Assembly: GCA_026770595.1 (NCBI GenBank) | Contig: MU634825.1 | Location: forward strand, 1 to 10,012 | Length of the DNA: 10,012 bases | Origin: Ochromonadaceae sp. CCMP2298 | Taxonomy: Eukaryota > Sar > Synurophyceae > Ochromonadales > Ochromonadaceae | Direction of reading: 5' to 3' | In this document: piece by piece, positions 1 through 8,807 of the stretch | Layout: every line of letters begins with the position of its first letter | How positions within the stretch are numbered: the first letter of the stretch is position 1 | Program-made: the position numbers and the translations under genes | The notes under the pieces: model-generated | What the model was told of the DNA's origin: nothing | Seen by the model: the letters and a program-made list of their open reading frames with translations, nothing else | Database searches by the model: none

Positions 1-236
1 CTTGCACATATGCAGCACAAAGTGGCCATCTGGAGGTGTTACAGTGGCTACGAGCTCAGCACCTCCCCTGTCCCTGGGATGCACGGGCTTGCACACATGC
101 AGCACACAGTGGCCATCTGGAGGTGTTGCAGTGGCTTCGGGCCCAGCACCCCCCGTGCCCATGGGATATAAATGCTTGCTTAGAGGCTGCTGCAGGCAAA
201 TTGGAAGTAGAGCAGTGGCTGGAAACCCAGACGTAG
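1..236 (+). repeat. 87-bp tandem repeat encoding ankyrin units
   Basis: Copies begin near positions 1, 88 and 175, so the period is 87 bp (29 codons) and keeps the frame. By eye, copies 1 and 2 differ at about 15 of 87 positions, with most differences in the last third; the first 60 bases are about 90% identical. The third copy is much more diverged. Such nucleotide-level similarity suggests recent duplication or gene conversion rather than ancient repeats held only by protein selection. The array probably continues left of the window. Confidence 0.8.
3..236 (+). CDS. Ankyrin-repeat protein, C-terminal fragment (5' end outside window)
   Basis: This is the last 77 codons of a gene that enters from the left edge and stops at TAG 234-236. 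The frame shows two full copies and one degenerate copy of a 29-residue unit with the pattern AC-x2-AA-x-SGHLEVLQWLRAQH-x-PCPWD. The GHLEVLQWL core is the helix pair of an ankyrin repeat, and the CPWD tail is typical of ankyrin families expanded in algae, oomycetes and giant viruses. The last copy decays to LEAAAGKLEVEQWLETQT before the stop, as expected of a capping repeat. Ankyrin repeats usually bind other proteins; partner, cell location and any N-terminal domain cannot be told from this fragment. Its 3' end converges on the rotatin-like gene. Upstream exons or a pseudogene cannot be excluded. Confidence 0.75.
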   Translation, partial: CTYAAQSGHLEVLQWLRAQHLPCPWDARACTHAAHSGHLEVLQWLRAQHPPCPWDINACLEAAAGKLEVEQWLETQT

Positions 237-461
237 TACCTGACGTGGAGCATCGAGCATCAAGAATCCGCACATCTGCAGCACATTCGATCATCAGGCC
301 GATGGTGCACAAGAGGGAAAGTCCACTGATATTGTCCTTTGCTGTTACTATAAGCTGTTACTATGATTGCTGTGACTACAGTTCTATGAACTCCCGCACG
401 AAGCTCGACACTCTTTCTTTCCAGTTAGTTACTTATACGATATTTGCGCCTACACGAACCC
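237..461. other. Intergenic spacer between convergent genes
   Basis: This 225-bp stretch separates the ankyrin stop codon from the stop codon of the minus-strand rotatin-like gene. It is less GC-rich than either gene. It should hold the 3' UTRs and cleavage sites of both transcripts, which may overlap. I see no AATAAA signal on either strand. An 11-bp direct repeat (GCTGTTACTAT) occurs at 341-351 and 354-364; nothing else stands out. Confidence 0.5.
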
Positions 462-3400
462 CTATGCCACGACGAGAGCGTCCACGAAGTGCCTGGCCCT
501 GGCTGCTGGGTCCTCCCCATTGCTGAGTTGCGCCCCCACAGCCTCCAAAGCCATATTCTCCTTGTTGCGCCCCCCCCCGCACTGTGCCCCTCCCCCTCCC
601 CCTCCCCCCATTCGCCTGAGAATGTCCCTCACCATGCACTTGGCCTTCTCGCTGCCGTGCACGATGGACCACAGAGACAGCGCAGAGAGGTCCGAGGCCC
701 TGCCCTCTGCGTGGTAGCTCTCGCACAGCACCTGCAGCAGCTCCTCTGAGAGCAGGTTGCCTACCGTCTTATTGGAGCGATCCACCGCACTCACTCGCCC
801 CAGCAGCCGACTCACCGCCGCCCTCACGTCGTCTCTCTCCCCCGCACTCATCACCCACTGCACCAGCTCCGGGAATGATATTAGCTTGAAGTCGGCCGAC
901 CCGCCCTCGCCTCCCGTGTCCCTGACGAGGCTGAGGGACTGTGCGCGCAGGCTGGTGCCCTCCTTGGCGCTGAGCTGTGTGAGCAGGGACAGGTCCTCCT
1001 CGGCGCCCAGGAAGCAGGCCAGCGCGTTCAGCAGGTGCACCACGGCCTCTGGGTCGGCGTGCGAGGCGTGCAGGCTGCGCTGGATGCACAGTGCCACCAC
1101 CTGTGCCAGAGTGCTCTTGGCGGTGGGCGCACCCAGCATCCGCCCACCCCCCGCACCCCCCTTGTCCGCGCCCACCCCGCTGAGCAGTGAGCCTGCCACT
1201 CCCAGGCAGAGCCAGCGCACTACCGGCACTACTGAGCGAGAGATGCCCAGCGTCACCAGCTGGTGCAGAGTGGTGCCCGCGGAGGCTGAGCCGCTGAGCA
1301 GTGCTGCGGGCGCCTCCCCTGTGCTGGCTAGGCACTGCTTGGCGTGCGTGTGTCGGTAGGTGAACGCGCAGCAGAGAGAGCACACGGCCGCGGCCAGCAT
1401 GCCGTTGCTGGGCACCCACTGGCCTACACCGTCTCCGCTCCCGGGGGGTCTCACCAGTAGCGAGTGCTTGGCGGCGAAGCGCAGCAGCCTGGAGAGCAGG
1501 TGGTGCATGCGCAACTCTATGGCCCAGTCAGTGGCAGAGTCGCACAGGGGCAAGGCCTTGCTCAGCACCGTCAGAGCCGTCCACAGTCGCAGCTTGAGAG
1601 CATCCGGCAGCTCGGCGCTCACCCCCTTGTCCTCCTTGTCTCGGTTCCACGCATACCCGCGCGTCTTGTCCCTCCACTTGGATGACTGCGAGGAGCGCGT
1701 GGCCCAGGAGGACATGGACTGCCCCACTGAGGGCCTGCCCCCCGCACCCGCATCCGCCACAGGGCCCGCCCCGCCCCTCCTGCCCCCGCTGGCTCCCCTT
1801 GAGGAGGCCCTGCTGCCTACTGACCTGGCCAGAGTGGGTGCGGGTGCGGGGGTGGGGGCATCCAGCAGCTCCACGGCGGATGCGATGGTGCCCACGTACT
1901 GCATGAACAGTGACTGCCCCCCCCCTGCACCCGCCCCCCCGCCCCCTGTCTCCCCTGCGACTATTATCATTTGCGCCTCCACGCTGTGCTTCACGAACAG
2001 CATGCGTGCCTCGAAGCTGTGCTGCATCGCCATAGCTAGAGTGAAGTCCAGTCGGCTCAGCAAGCGTCCCGCAGTGTAGGCACCCGCACCCGCACCCCCC
2101 CCAGCGCCCGTGCCCATGGTTGGGCTCTTCTGCAGCACCTCTCGCATAGCCAGCAGCAGCTCGAAGAGGTAGGAGGCGGAGTCAGACAGAACGCCCTCCT
2201 GCGCGCCCCCCAGGCCCAGCCCCTCACACCAGTGCGGCTCGCCCATCATGGCACACAGCAGGCGTAGACAGGAGCTGGCACACTGCAGCCGCAAAGACCC
2301 CCCCCCACCCCCACTACTGAATCCCCTCTCCATCAGACTGCGCAGCACCAGCACCACCTTCTTCAGCACGTTGCTGGGAACCAGGGAATTGTCCCTCACG
2401 AATGCCGCCAGCGGGCCCTCCCCCTCCCCCATGTAGGTCTTTTTGTCCCCCTCCAGAGCTCGGTGGGTTTTATTGGCCTCTGCGCCGATGAGCAGCGAGA
2501 GCAGCTCTGCCTGTGCGTGGGTGCAGTCGCAGTCCAGGTCGAAGCTGCGAGAGGGCAGGGAGTGCAGGCGGGGGTCGGCCTGGCTGAAGGAGGTGGTGAG
2601 GTGGAAGACAAGGTTGGAGTGACGCACGCACTGGTCGAAAAGACCACTCTCCACTGCGCGCAGCTGGAATAAAAACCACGCCGCGGAGGAGGTCACCCCG
2701 CGCAGCGCGTCTCTGTCGCGCCCCCTTTGTGTGTTGAGCAGGCTGGCCCATGCGCTGCCTGGGCAGAACTCCAGCTCCTCGTCCCCGCCCTGGAGGCGCG
2801 CGATGGCGTCGTCGTAGTGCGCCTCCTGGGAGCTCACGTAGTCGTCCCGCCTCACACGTACGCGCCCCATTGCCCTCTCTGACAGGGTGTCCTCCAGCTG
2901 TGCGGAGAGCAGCTCCACCACCAAAGGCACGGCCTTCACACGTGCCAGCATCTCCAGTACAGACTGCTGCGCCTGGACGTCCCTGCATGCAAGCAGTCGC
3001 AGGAGGCTCTGCAGTGCGGAGTGCATCGAGGCCGCGCAGGCGAATGGGTCGTGCAGGCTGACGCAGTCGCAGATGGCCGACACAAGCAATGAAGGAGTTA
3101 TCTTGGATGTACGCCTGAGGAGGGGGTCGCAGAAGGCCTGCGAGAGGAGGCCCACACAGTGCGCGCGCAGCAACACGCTCTCAGTGCTGTCAGATGCCAG
3201 ATGACCCAGCAGCTCGTAGGGGGGGAAGCACTGATCGGGCTCCCCTCCCTCCTCCTTCGCTTCCACCTCTGCCTCCTCTGCGTCTGAGTCCAGCGAATCG
3301 TAGGCCAGGGTCTGGCTGCCCCCCGCTGGGCGTGCCGTGTGCTTGAGCAGCAGCGCCAGCACCTGCACAGCGATCAGCTTCACGTCTGTGCGTCGGTCGT

Positions 3401-5235
3401 AGAGCAGCCGTGTGAGCCATCGCCACTGCCTGCCCGCCTCTGCCTCGCTCCACACCACCGCCCGCCCCCTCACTAGCTGCAGCAGACACAGGTGCAGCAG
3501 GCGCAGACAGCCCACCACGCTCGAGCTGCCCACTAGGCTGTCAGGAGCCCGCAGCAGCCTCACCACCCTCGCCAGCGACCCGCACACCGCCTCGCCCTCC
3601 CTGCCCACCCCCAAGCACTGCAGGCTGGGCCCGAACTCTACCGGGGGCGTGAAGCCGCTCAACCTGGACCCGCTCGACCCACCCCCCTGGTCCTCCAGAC
3701 AGCAGAGGGCCTCCCAGCCCCCATGCCAGCGCACCATGTTCTCCAGCGCGCCCACGGCCACCACCCTCAGATGCGCTCCATGCAGTTCGCTGCAGGCTAT
3801 GTGGTGCAGCAGGCCTGTGAGGTAGGCAGGCATGGCCAGAGTGCTGTAGAAGCTGTAGGTGCTGTAGGAGGTGAGGGTCAGCAGGAAGCTGAGGAAGGCA
3901 CTGCACACTGCTGAGGTGGCAGCAACATACTCCCTCTCCACCTCCCCCCTATGGGGTGTCAGCGCCAGAGAGGCTACGGCGGAGCTGGAGGGGAACACGG
4001 AGGCGTTGGAGCGGCCGAAGTGCTCTTTGAAGTAGCGAGACATGGCGGGCAACACGGCGCCCACCGTCTCGCTAAATAGCTCTGCCACCTCAGCACTCAG
4101 CCCCCCACCCCCTCCCCCGCCCCTTATGCGCAGTGCCTTGAACACCTCGTCCACGAAGTCCAGCACACTGTGCAGAGTGACGTGGTCCCGGTGCGTGCGG
4201 GGCGCAGTGGTGAGCACATTTGAGACCGCCGTGACCAGGCTGATGCGCAGAGTCAGGAACACTGAGAGCAGCGAGGGGTTGGCCAGACACACACAGATAG
4301 TGCAGGCCAATGCCTCCCGTAGCGTGGCGTGGTTGCGTGCTTTTACGATTAGGCCGAACAGTCTGGTGGCCGTGGCTACGTGCACCTTCTCCTCTGAGGG
4401 CATGCGCGCCTCAGACACCAGCAGCCCCAGCACCTCCGAGGGGGTCTCCACCTCTCCCTCTCCCTCCTCTGCGCTGCAGTGCACGCGTACCTCGCACACA
4501 GGCGCGTGTATGTGTCCAGTCACGTTGGCGCCCACGGAGCCTGCGCTGTACTCGTTGGCTGTGCTGAGGCAGCTAGTGGGGTACAGAAAGGCACCCGTGA
4601 GGAAGGAGGGAACGCACAGCGCCTGCGGGGGGGTCGAGTCCCCTGTGATGGGTACGTACTGTACGCGTAGAGGGGAGGAGGAGGGGGGAAGAGAGGGGAG
4701 CAGTGCCCAGTGCTCTGCCCCGCAGGACAGCAGTACCAGAGCCTGTGCGCACACGGGGGCTAGCTGCTGCAGGGCCTCCGAAGCCGCGCTGTTGCTGCGC
4801 TTTGCGTTGGATGCACCCAGGAACACGCGCAATAGCGGTGCCACGCACAGCCCCTCCTCTTGGGTGTCGAAGACCACGGCTCTGCGCAGGGGGGCGAATC
4901 GCGTGAGGAAGAAGCAGGCAGTGCGGGCGGCCTCCGCCATCAGCCTGCACTCCGCGTCGCCCATGCGCATGCGCTCGTCTGGGGCCAGAGAGGAGGCTGA
5001 GAAGGGCGCCAGCTGGTCCAGCAAAGCCAGTGCCCCCGCTGCCACAGAGCCCGCCCACACGGCGTCTGCAGTTGCCAGCAGCTGCACGTCTCCACGCAGC
5101 ATCTCCAGGAGCTGGCCCAGGGCTGCGGCGCGTATGGATGGCTCCAGGGTGCCCAGACCGATGGAGGCGAGCTTACGCACATCTGCGTGTGTGAAGGCGG
5201 CAGAGGAGGGAACACGGGCCGCGACGCTCTTGCGC

Positions 5236-5283
<48 letters not shown>

Positions 5284-8252
5284 CCCCCGCCCCCGCCCCC
5301 GCCAGCACCCTCGTCGGAGGGGGCGGCGACCCGCCAGTTGTTTAGGCGCATAGCACCCCCTGCGGGGAACACGTCATAGCCCAGGGAGGGGCCCTCGGCA
5401 TCCCGCCCCTCCCCGCCGCGCCCGCCCATACCTCGCCCCAGGCCCTCCATCAGCGCCTGCGAGAGCGGCAATGCCAGCAGATCCCTCCTCACACGTAGTG
5501 CCGAGCTGACCCTTACCGCGCAGTCTGTGTGAAACAGACCGGCCGCCAGCACGCGCGCGAACGCTACCCTCACAGGGGCACTGCCTGCGGCGCATCGCTC
5601 CTGCAAGCTGCGCGCGAACTGCACCGCGGGGGGTAGGTGCAGACCGGGCCCGTCCTCCGCGCCCCACTCGAGCGCCTTGAGGGGCAGCAGCAGCGCCGCC
5701 CAGTCTGACAGAGACTCCTCGGCCAGATCGCAGCACAGCAGGTGCTCGCACAGCACGTCCGTCAGCTGGGCAGACAGCACCGCCACCTCCTGCGCAGCCT
5801 CCCTATCTCCCTCTCCGGCTTCTCTGGCTGCGCGGGTCGCCGGCAGGTGCACAGACACCAGCAGCGCCTGCAATAGGCGGGGGGTGGCCAGCAGCGGCAG
5901 AAGCTGTCTGGCGGTGGAGGGCTGCAGCTGCACGAGCTGCACCAGCTCCCTTTGCATGCCGGTCAGGCCCAGCACCGCGACGCTGTCCAGCGCTGCCTGC
6001 GCGGCCGCCTTGTTGCTGTCCTCTGCCACAGCCAGGGAAGGCAGGATCTCGTAGGAGCGACGCAGCCAGTGCAGCAACCCGCGCAGCACGCACGCCCGGG
6101 CAGTGTCACCGCCGCAGCAGAGTACGCGCATGATCAGCGCATAAACGCGAGTAACGCTCTCGTCGTCGCCCGGCCGCCGGTCCTCGTCCTCCACCAGCCC
6201 CGCCTCTGCCTCCGCCTCTGCCTGGTGCGCGGCCTGCAGCAGCAGCGGCAACGAGGAGGCCACCTCGGCCTGCGCGAAGAGTACAGGACAGCCAGCATCC
6301 AGAAGCGCCGCCGCCGCCTCTGCGCAGCACAGCAGCTCCCGCAATGCCTGTGCGGGCTGTGATAGACCCAGATCTGCCAGGCTGGGGGCGAGGAAGGCCC
6401 CTGCGCCCTCCACGCAGCACCTAGAGTAGCGCACAGCCCGAAGCATCGCAGGGTCCAGCTGCCCCACAGCGCGTGCAGCCACCTCCTCGCAGCCGGGCAG
6501 CAGCGCCTGCAGGGGCTGGCAAGCGAGCACCTCCCGCAGCACTTGGAGCACCAGGGGCCCCACGCTGAGACGCCCACCCCCCTCCCCGTCCTGCGTTAGG
6601 GGCAGCAGCGCGTCATCGGGCAGCACCCGGAAGAGCTCCAGTAGACAGGAGAGGCGCACCAGCTGCTGGCTGTGTTGCTGCAGGTCCCCCAGCCCCTTCT
6701 CTAGCCGATCTTTCATGCGCAGCTTGCTGGCAGCCGCCGCCCTCGAGCCAGTAGTCACCTCTCCCCTCGCAGCCATCTCCCTCACCGCCCCCGCCTCCTC
6801 CTCCTCCTCGTCCGTATACACCAGGTGCAGGAAGGCGCGCATGGAGAACCCGCCGTCCGAGAAGGCCAGGATCTGCTCCAGGCGGTTGAGCACGTGCTGC
6901 AGGCGCGCAGCCTCCACCTCCAGCAGCCGCCCAGCATTCGCCCCCGAGCCCCGCGGCTCCAGCACCATCGGTAGCGCCGTGCCCAGCAGCACCCGCACCG
7001 CGCGCGCGGCGGCCGAGTGGCTCGACTGCAGCAGGGGCAGGGCGGCGGCGGCGCAGGCGAAGGCGAACCCGGCCAGCGAGGGGGCAGGGAAGAGGGCCAA
7101 GCTGCCCAGAGCCGCCACGTGCCTGTGCTGCGCCTGCACCTGCATCTGCGCCTGCGCATCAGCGTATCCCGCGCTCAGCAGCCCTGCCTCCTCCGTGTCC
7201 CCCATAGCGGGGTCGCCCAGCACCGGGTGTCGCAGGGCGTACATCGCTCCGGCCAGCCTGCTCGCAAGGTCCGGCCCCTCCATTTCTGGGCCCTCAGCCC
7301 CCGTCCATGCAGACCCGCTGGGCACGCGCGCACACAGCGCCCCGTCCATCTGCAGCGCAAAGGCCTGTCTACACTTGCGCAGCAGCGCCTCCAGCCAGCG
7401 CAGGGCGGTCACTGCGTGCAGGCCGTTGGGGTCTGCCTCCACGTCTGCCTGGCTGAAGGGCGCGCCCACGACGTCCAGCACCGTGTGCAGCAAGTTGGTC
7501 TTCAGCAGCAAAGCCTGCGGGGGGAAGTTCGCCAAAACGTCCCATAGTTCGCGGCCCGCCGACTCGTGACGCAGTTTCACGCGCACCTCTATGTCGAACA
7601 GGGTCCGCTCGTCTCCCTCCGTGGTGCGGCAGGGGGGAAACTTCCATCCACAGTAGGAGAGGCGGCTGTTCAGCACCGCGCCCGCGCCCTGGAAGAGACC
7701 CGCGCCCGCCCCAGATGTGCCCACCGAGCCCCCGCCCGAGAGCTGGTACGTCCTCGCCTCGTCCAGCCGCGGCGCCGCGCCCAGCTCCGCAGTGCGCTGC
7801 TGTCCGCGGGCCAGATTGGCCTCCTCGCTCTCTCCCTCGGGTCTGCGCAACCCGCACATGCTGTCGATGGTCCTGTCCAACGCATGGAGCATCTTTTCGT
7901 CCAGGTCGGTGGCCTTGAGCTGGTAGAGCTTGTCCAGCACCTGCGTGGCGGGCTCGACTGCGATCTGCTGCGCGGGGCTGACGGACAGCTGTCTCAGGAT
8001 CTGCAGCAGCTGGCTCAGCAGAGTGTGCGGCTCCTTCGCGGGATCCGCCAGCTCCTCGGACTGCAGCAGCAGGCTCAGCGAATTCAATATCCCGCTCAGC
8101 AGTGTCGAGATGCAACTGGAGCGCGTGACGGCATCCTTGTCCAGTATTCCGCTCTCCAGCTTGAACAGGATGTTGCTCGCCGTCCGGAGGCGGATGTCGA
8201 TGCGCGCATTATACAGCTTCTTGGACAAGATCTCAATCCTTTCGTAATCCAT
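462..8252 (-). CDS. RTTN: Rotatin-like (RTTN/Ana3) centriole and basal-body armadillo-type protein, single exon
   Basis: This 2596-codon frame encodes a giant, mostly helical, leucine- and alanine-rich protein. Residues 1-60 resemble the rotatin N-terminal domain (leucine-rich helix, then EIR-x-RA-like 'DIRLRTASNILFKLESGIL'). A block near residues 1610-1640 ('RRTDVKLIAVQVLALLLKH') and the last helices (about 2490-2540, 'NKTVGNLLSEELLQVL' and 'LSLWSIVHGSEKAK') match the layout of the rotatin C-terminal half. Rotatin is needed for centriole or basal-body assembly and cilium formation in animals, so a basal-body role is inferred here. Human rotatin is about 2200 residues; the excess here comes largely from Gly-rich and acidic linkers, including poly-Gly at about 984-1005, a KEEGGEPD-type acidic stretch near 1650-1673, a Ser/Arg/Gly linker near 2140-2207 and a Gly tract near 2545-2560. 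The start is well placed: context GCCATGG, with an in-frame TGA at 8280-8282 and no ATG between. No intron is needed. Other HEAT/armadillo proteins are the alternative call. Confidence 0.75.
570..609. repeat. C-rich tract with CCCCCT repeats (Gly-rich tail of rotatin-like protein)
   Basis: A run of nine C at 570-578 is followed, after GCACTGTG, by a CCCCT/CCCCCT array to 609. On the minus strand it encodes two Gly tracts around AQC, near residues 2545-2560, after the last recognisable rotatin-type helices. The sense strand has at least four runs of four or more G separated by single bases, a standard G-quadruplex pattern. Confidence 0.85.
1836..1858 (+). repeat. G-quadruplex motif on the template strand of the rotatin-like gene
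   Basis: Four G-runs (3, 3, 5 and 5 bases) are separated by TGC, TGC and T. This is unusual because almost every other low-complexity tract in the gene is C-rich on the plus strand. On the minus strand it encodes the alternating Pro/Ala linker PTPAPAPTLA. Confidence 0.8.
1917..1948. repeat. C-rich tract encoding a Gly/Ala linker
   Basis: The plus strand is nearly all C, broken by TGCA, G and G. It encodes 'GGGGAGAGGGQSLF' on the minus strand. Similar shorter tracts lie near 1146-1166, 2080-2112 and 2298-2313, encoding Gly-rich loops in the C-terminal third of the protein. Confidence 0.7.
4101..4124. repeat. C-rich tract encoding a seven-glycine linker
   Basis: Runs of C broken by single A, T or G bases encode 'RIRGGGGGGGLSAEV' on the minus strand. 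The tract sits between predicted helices, as expected for a loop insertion. The sense strand forms four G-runs, a G-quadruplex pattern. Confidence 0.75.
5239..5303. repeat. 44-base C homopolymer followed by a GCCCCC hexamer repeat (poly-Gly in rotatin-like gene)
   Basis: An unbroken run of C occupies 5239-5282, followed by about three GCCCCC units to 5303. Read on the minus strand it gives roughly 21-23 glycines between an acidic Ser/Asp/Glu-containing segment and a basic RRKS motif. The coding frame stays open across the tract and both flanks read as the same helical protein, so the length shown is frame-consistent. Homopolymers of this length are unstable in replication and poorly resolved by sequencing, so the exact count is uncertain. 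On the mRNA-sense strand this is a strong G-quadruplex candidate. Confidence 0.95.
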
Positions 8253-8254
8253 GG

Positions 8255-8266
8255 CAGATCGATCTG
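8255..8266. other. 12-bp perfect palindrome CAGATCGATCTG next to the rotatin-like start codon
   Basis: The palindrome ends two bases before the minus-strand ATG, so it lies in the 5' UTR or core promoter. It could bind a dimeric factor or be chance; a 6-bp palindrome (CCATGG) at the start codon directly abuts it. Confidence 0.4.
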
Positions 8267-8560
8267 GTTGATTGTAAGCTCAGGAGATGGGGTGCGAAGC
8301 CTAGTATAGCCGCAATGCAGAAGTAGTTGGTTCTGTCGCACCTCCGCCTGTGGTGAGTGGATCTCAAGCTGCGCGCGATCCTCCCAGCCTGACTGTGCGT
8401 GGCCTACCAACTTCAGCCGTAGGAAGCAAGCAACTGAAGGGATGGAAAGGGAAAGGTGACAGTCGAACAAGGTCAGAGTCGTCCAAAGCAGAGATGAGCA
8501 AAAAGTGCCCTTCAAATTTCAAAAAGAGCAAAAGCGCCCGCTCCCATATATTTTTACCGA

Positions 8561-8570
8561 TTTTATAAAA
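8561..8570. promoter_or_regulatory. Palindromic TATA-like element TTTTATAAAA
   Basis: The perfect palindrome presents TATAAAA on both strands and lies in the AT-rich centre of the divergent intergenic region. It is about 240 bp from the plus-strand start codon and 310 bp from the minus-strand one, so it would imply 5' UTRs of roughly 200-280 nt. TATA function is inferred from sequence alone. Confidence 0.35.
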
Positions 8571-8807
8571 CCGACTTTGCAATGGTGTAACTTTATTTTT
8601 TCACTTCGCTTTGTCAGAGGACAAGCTCCATGAGTCATCACTACCGATAGGAAAGGAGAGCCAGCCTAGGATAGACCAGAGCAACAGAGTGAGCCCACCA
8701 AGAGAAGGAAGCACTCGACCACGCCCGACCCATAACCACTGTCAGTATCTATAGAAGGACTCGTCTACTGCAGCGGCTACTCCAAGAACCTCCTCAGAAT
8801 TCTCGAC

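Larger units (their letters stand above)
8253..8807. promoter_or_regulatory. Intergenic region between divergent genes, likely bidirectional promoter
   Basis: This 555-bp region separates two start codons that point away from each other, so it should hold both promoters and both 5' UTRs. GC content drops sharply around 8510-8610, where A/T runs dominate. An imperfect direct repeat, GAGCAAAAAGTGCCC at 8496-8510 and GAGCAAAAGCGCCC at 8526-8539 (30-bp spacing), lies just left of the TATA-like palindrome. The right part (8640-8760) is purine-rich and could be 5' UTR of the plus-strand gene. I see no protein-coding exon and no convincing RFX X-box. Undetected 5' UTR introns are possible. Confidence 0.6.

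Noticed and set aside
341-364. Direct repeat GCTGTTACTAT as a recombination or attachment site
   Set aside because: It is eleven bases at 13-bp spacing with no integrase, terminal repeats or element boundaries nearby; probably chance or minor slippage.
2-526. 174-codon plus-strand frame across the ankyrin end and spacer
   Set aside because: It is a different frame from the ankyrin repeats. The repeat motif GHLEVLQWL is in the frame ending at 236, and this one runs into the 3' end of the opposite gene.
4042-5379. 445-codon plus-strand frame with a long poly-Pro tail
   Set aside because: It is antisense to the rotatin-like gene. Its openness follows from high GC and the C homopolymer, and its translation is Ser/Arg/Ala-rich without recognisable motifs.
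6715-8309. Several 200-280 codon plus-strand frames opposite the N-terminal half of the large gene
   Set aside because: They are low-stop shadows of a GC-rich coding strand. They have Arg/Ala/Ser/Pro-biased composition and no motif.
8577-8591. Possible RFX X-box (GCAATGGTGTAAC) expected upstream of ciliary genes
   Set aside because: Only part of one half-site resembles the consensus and the second half is missing, so it is not supportable.
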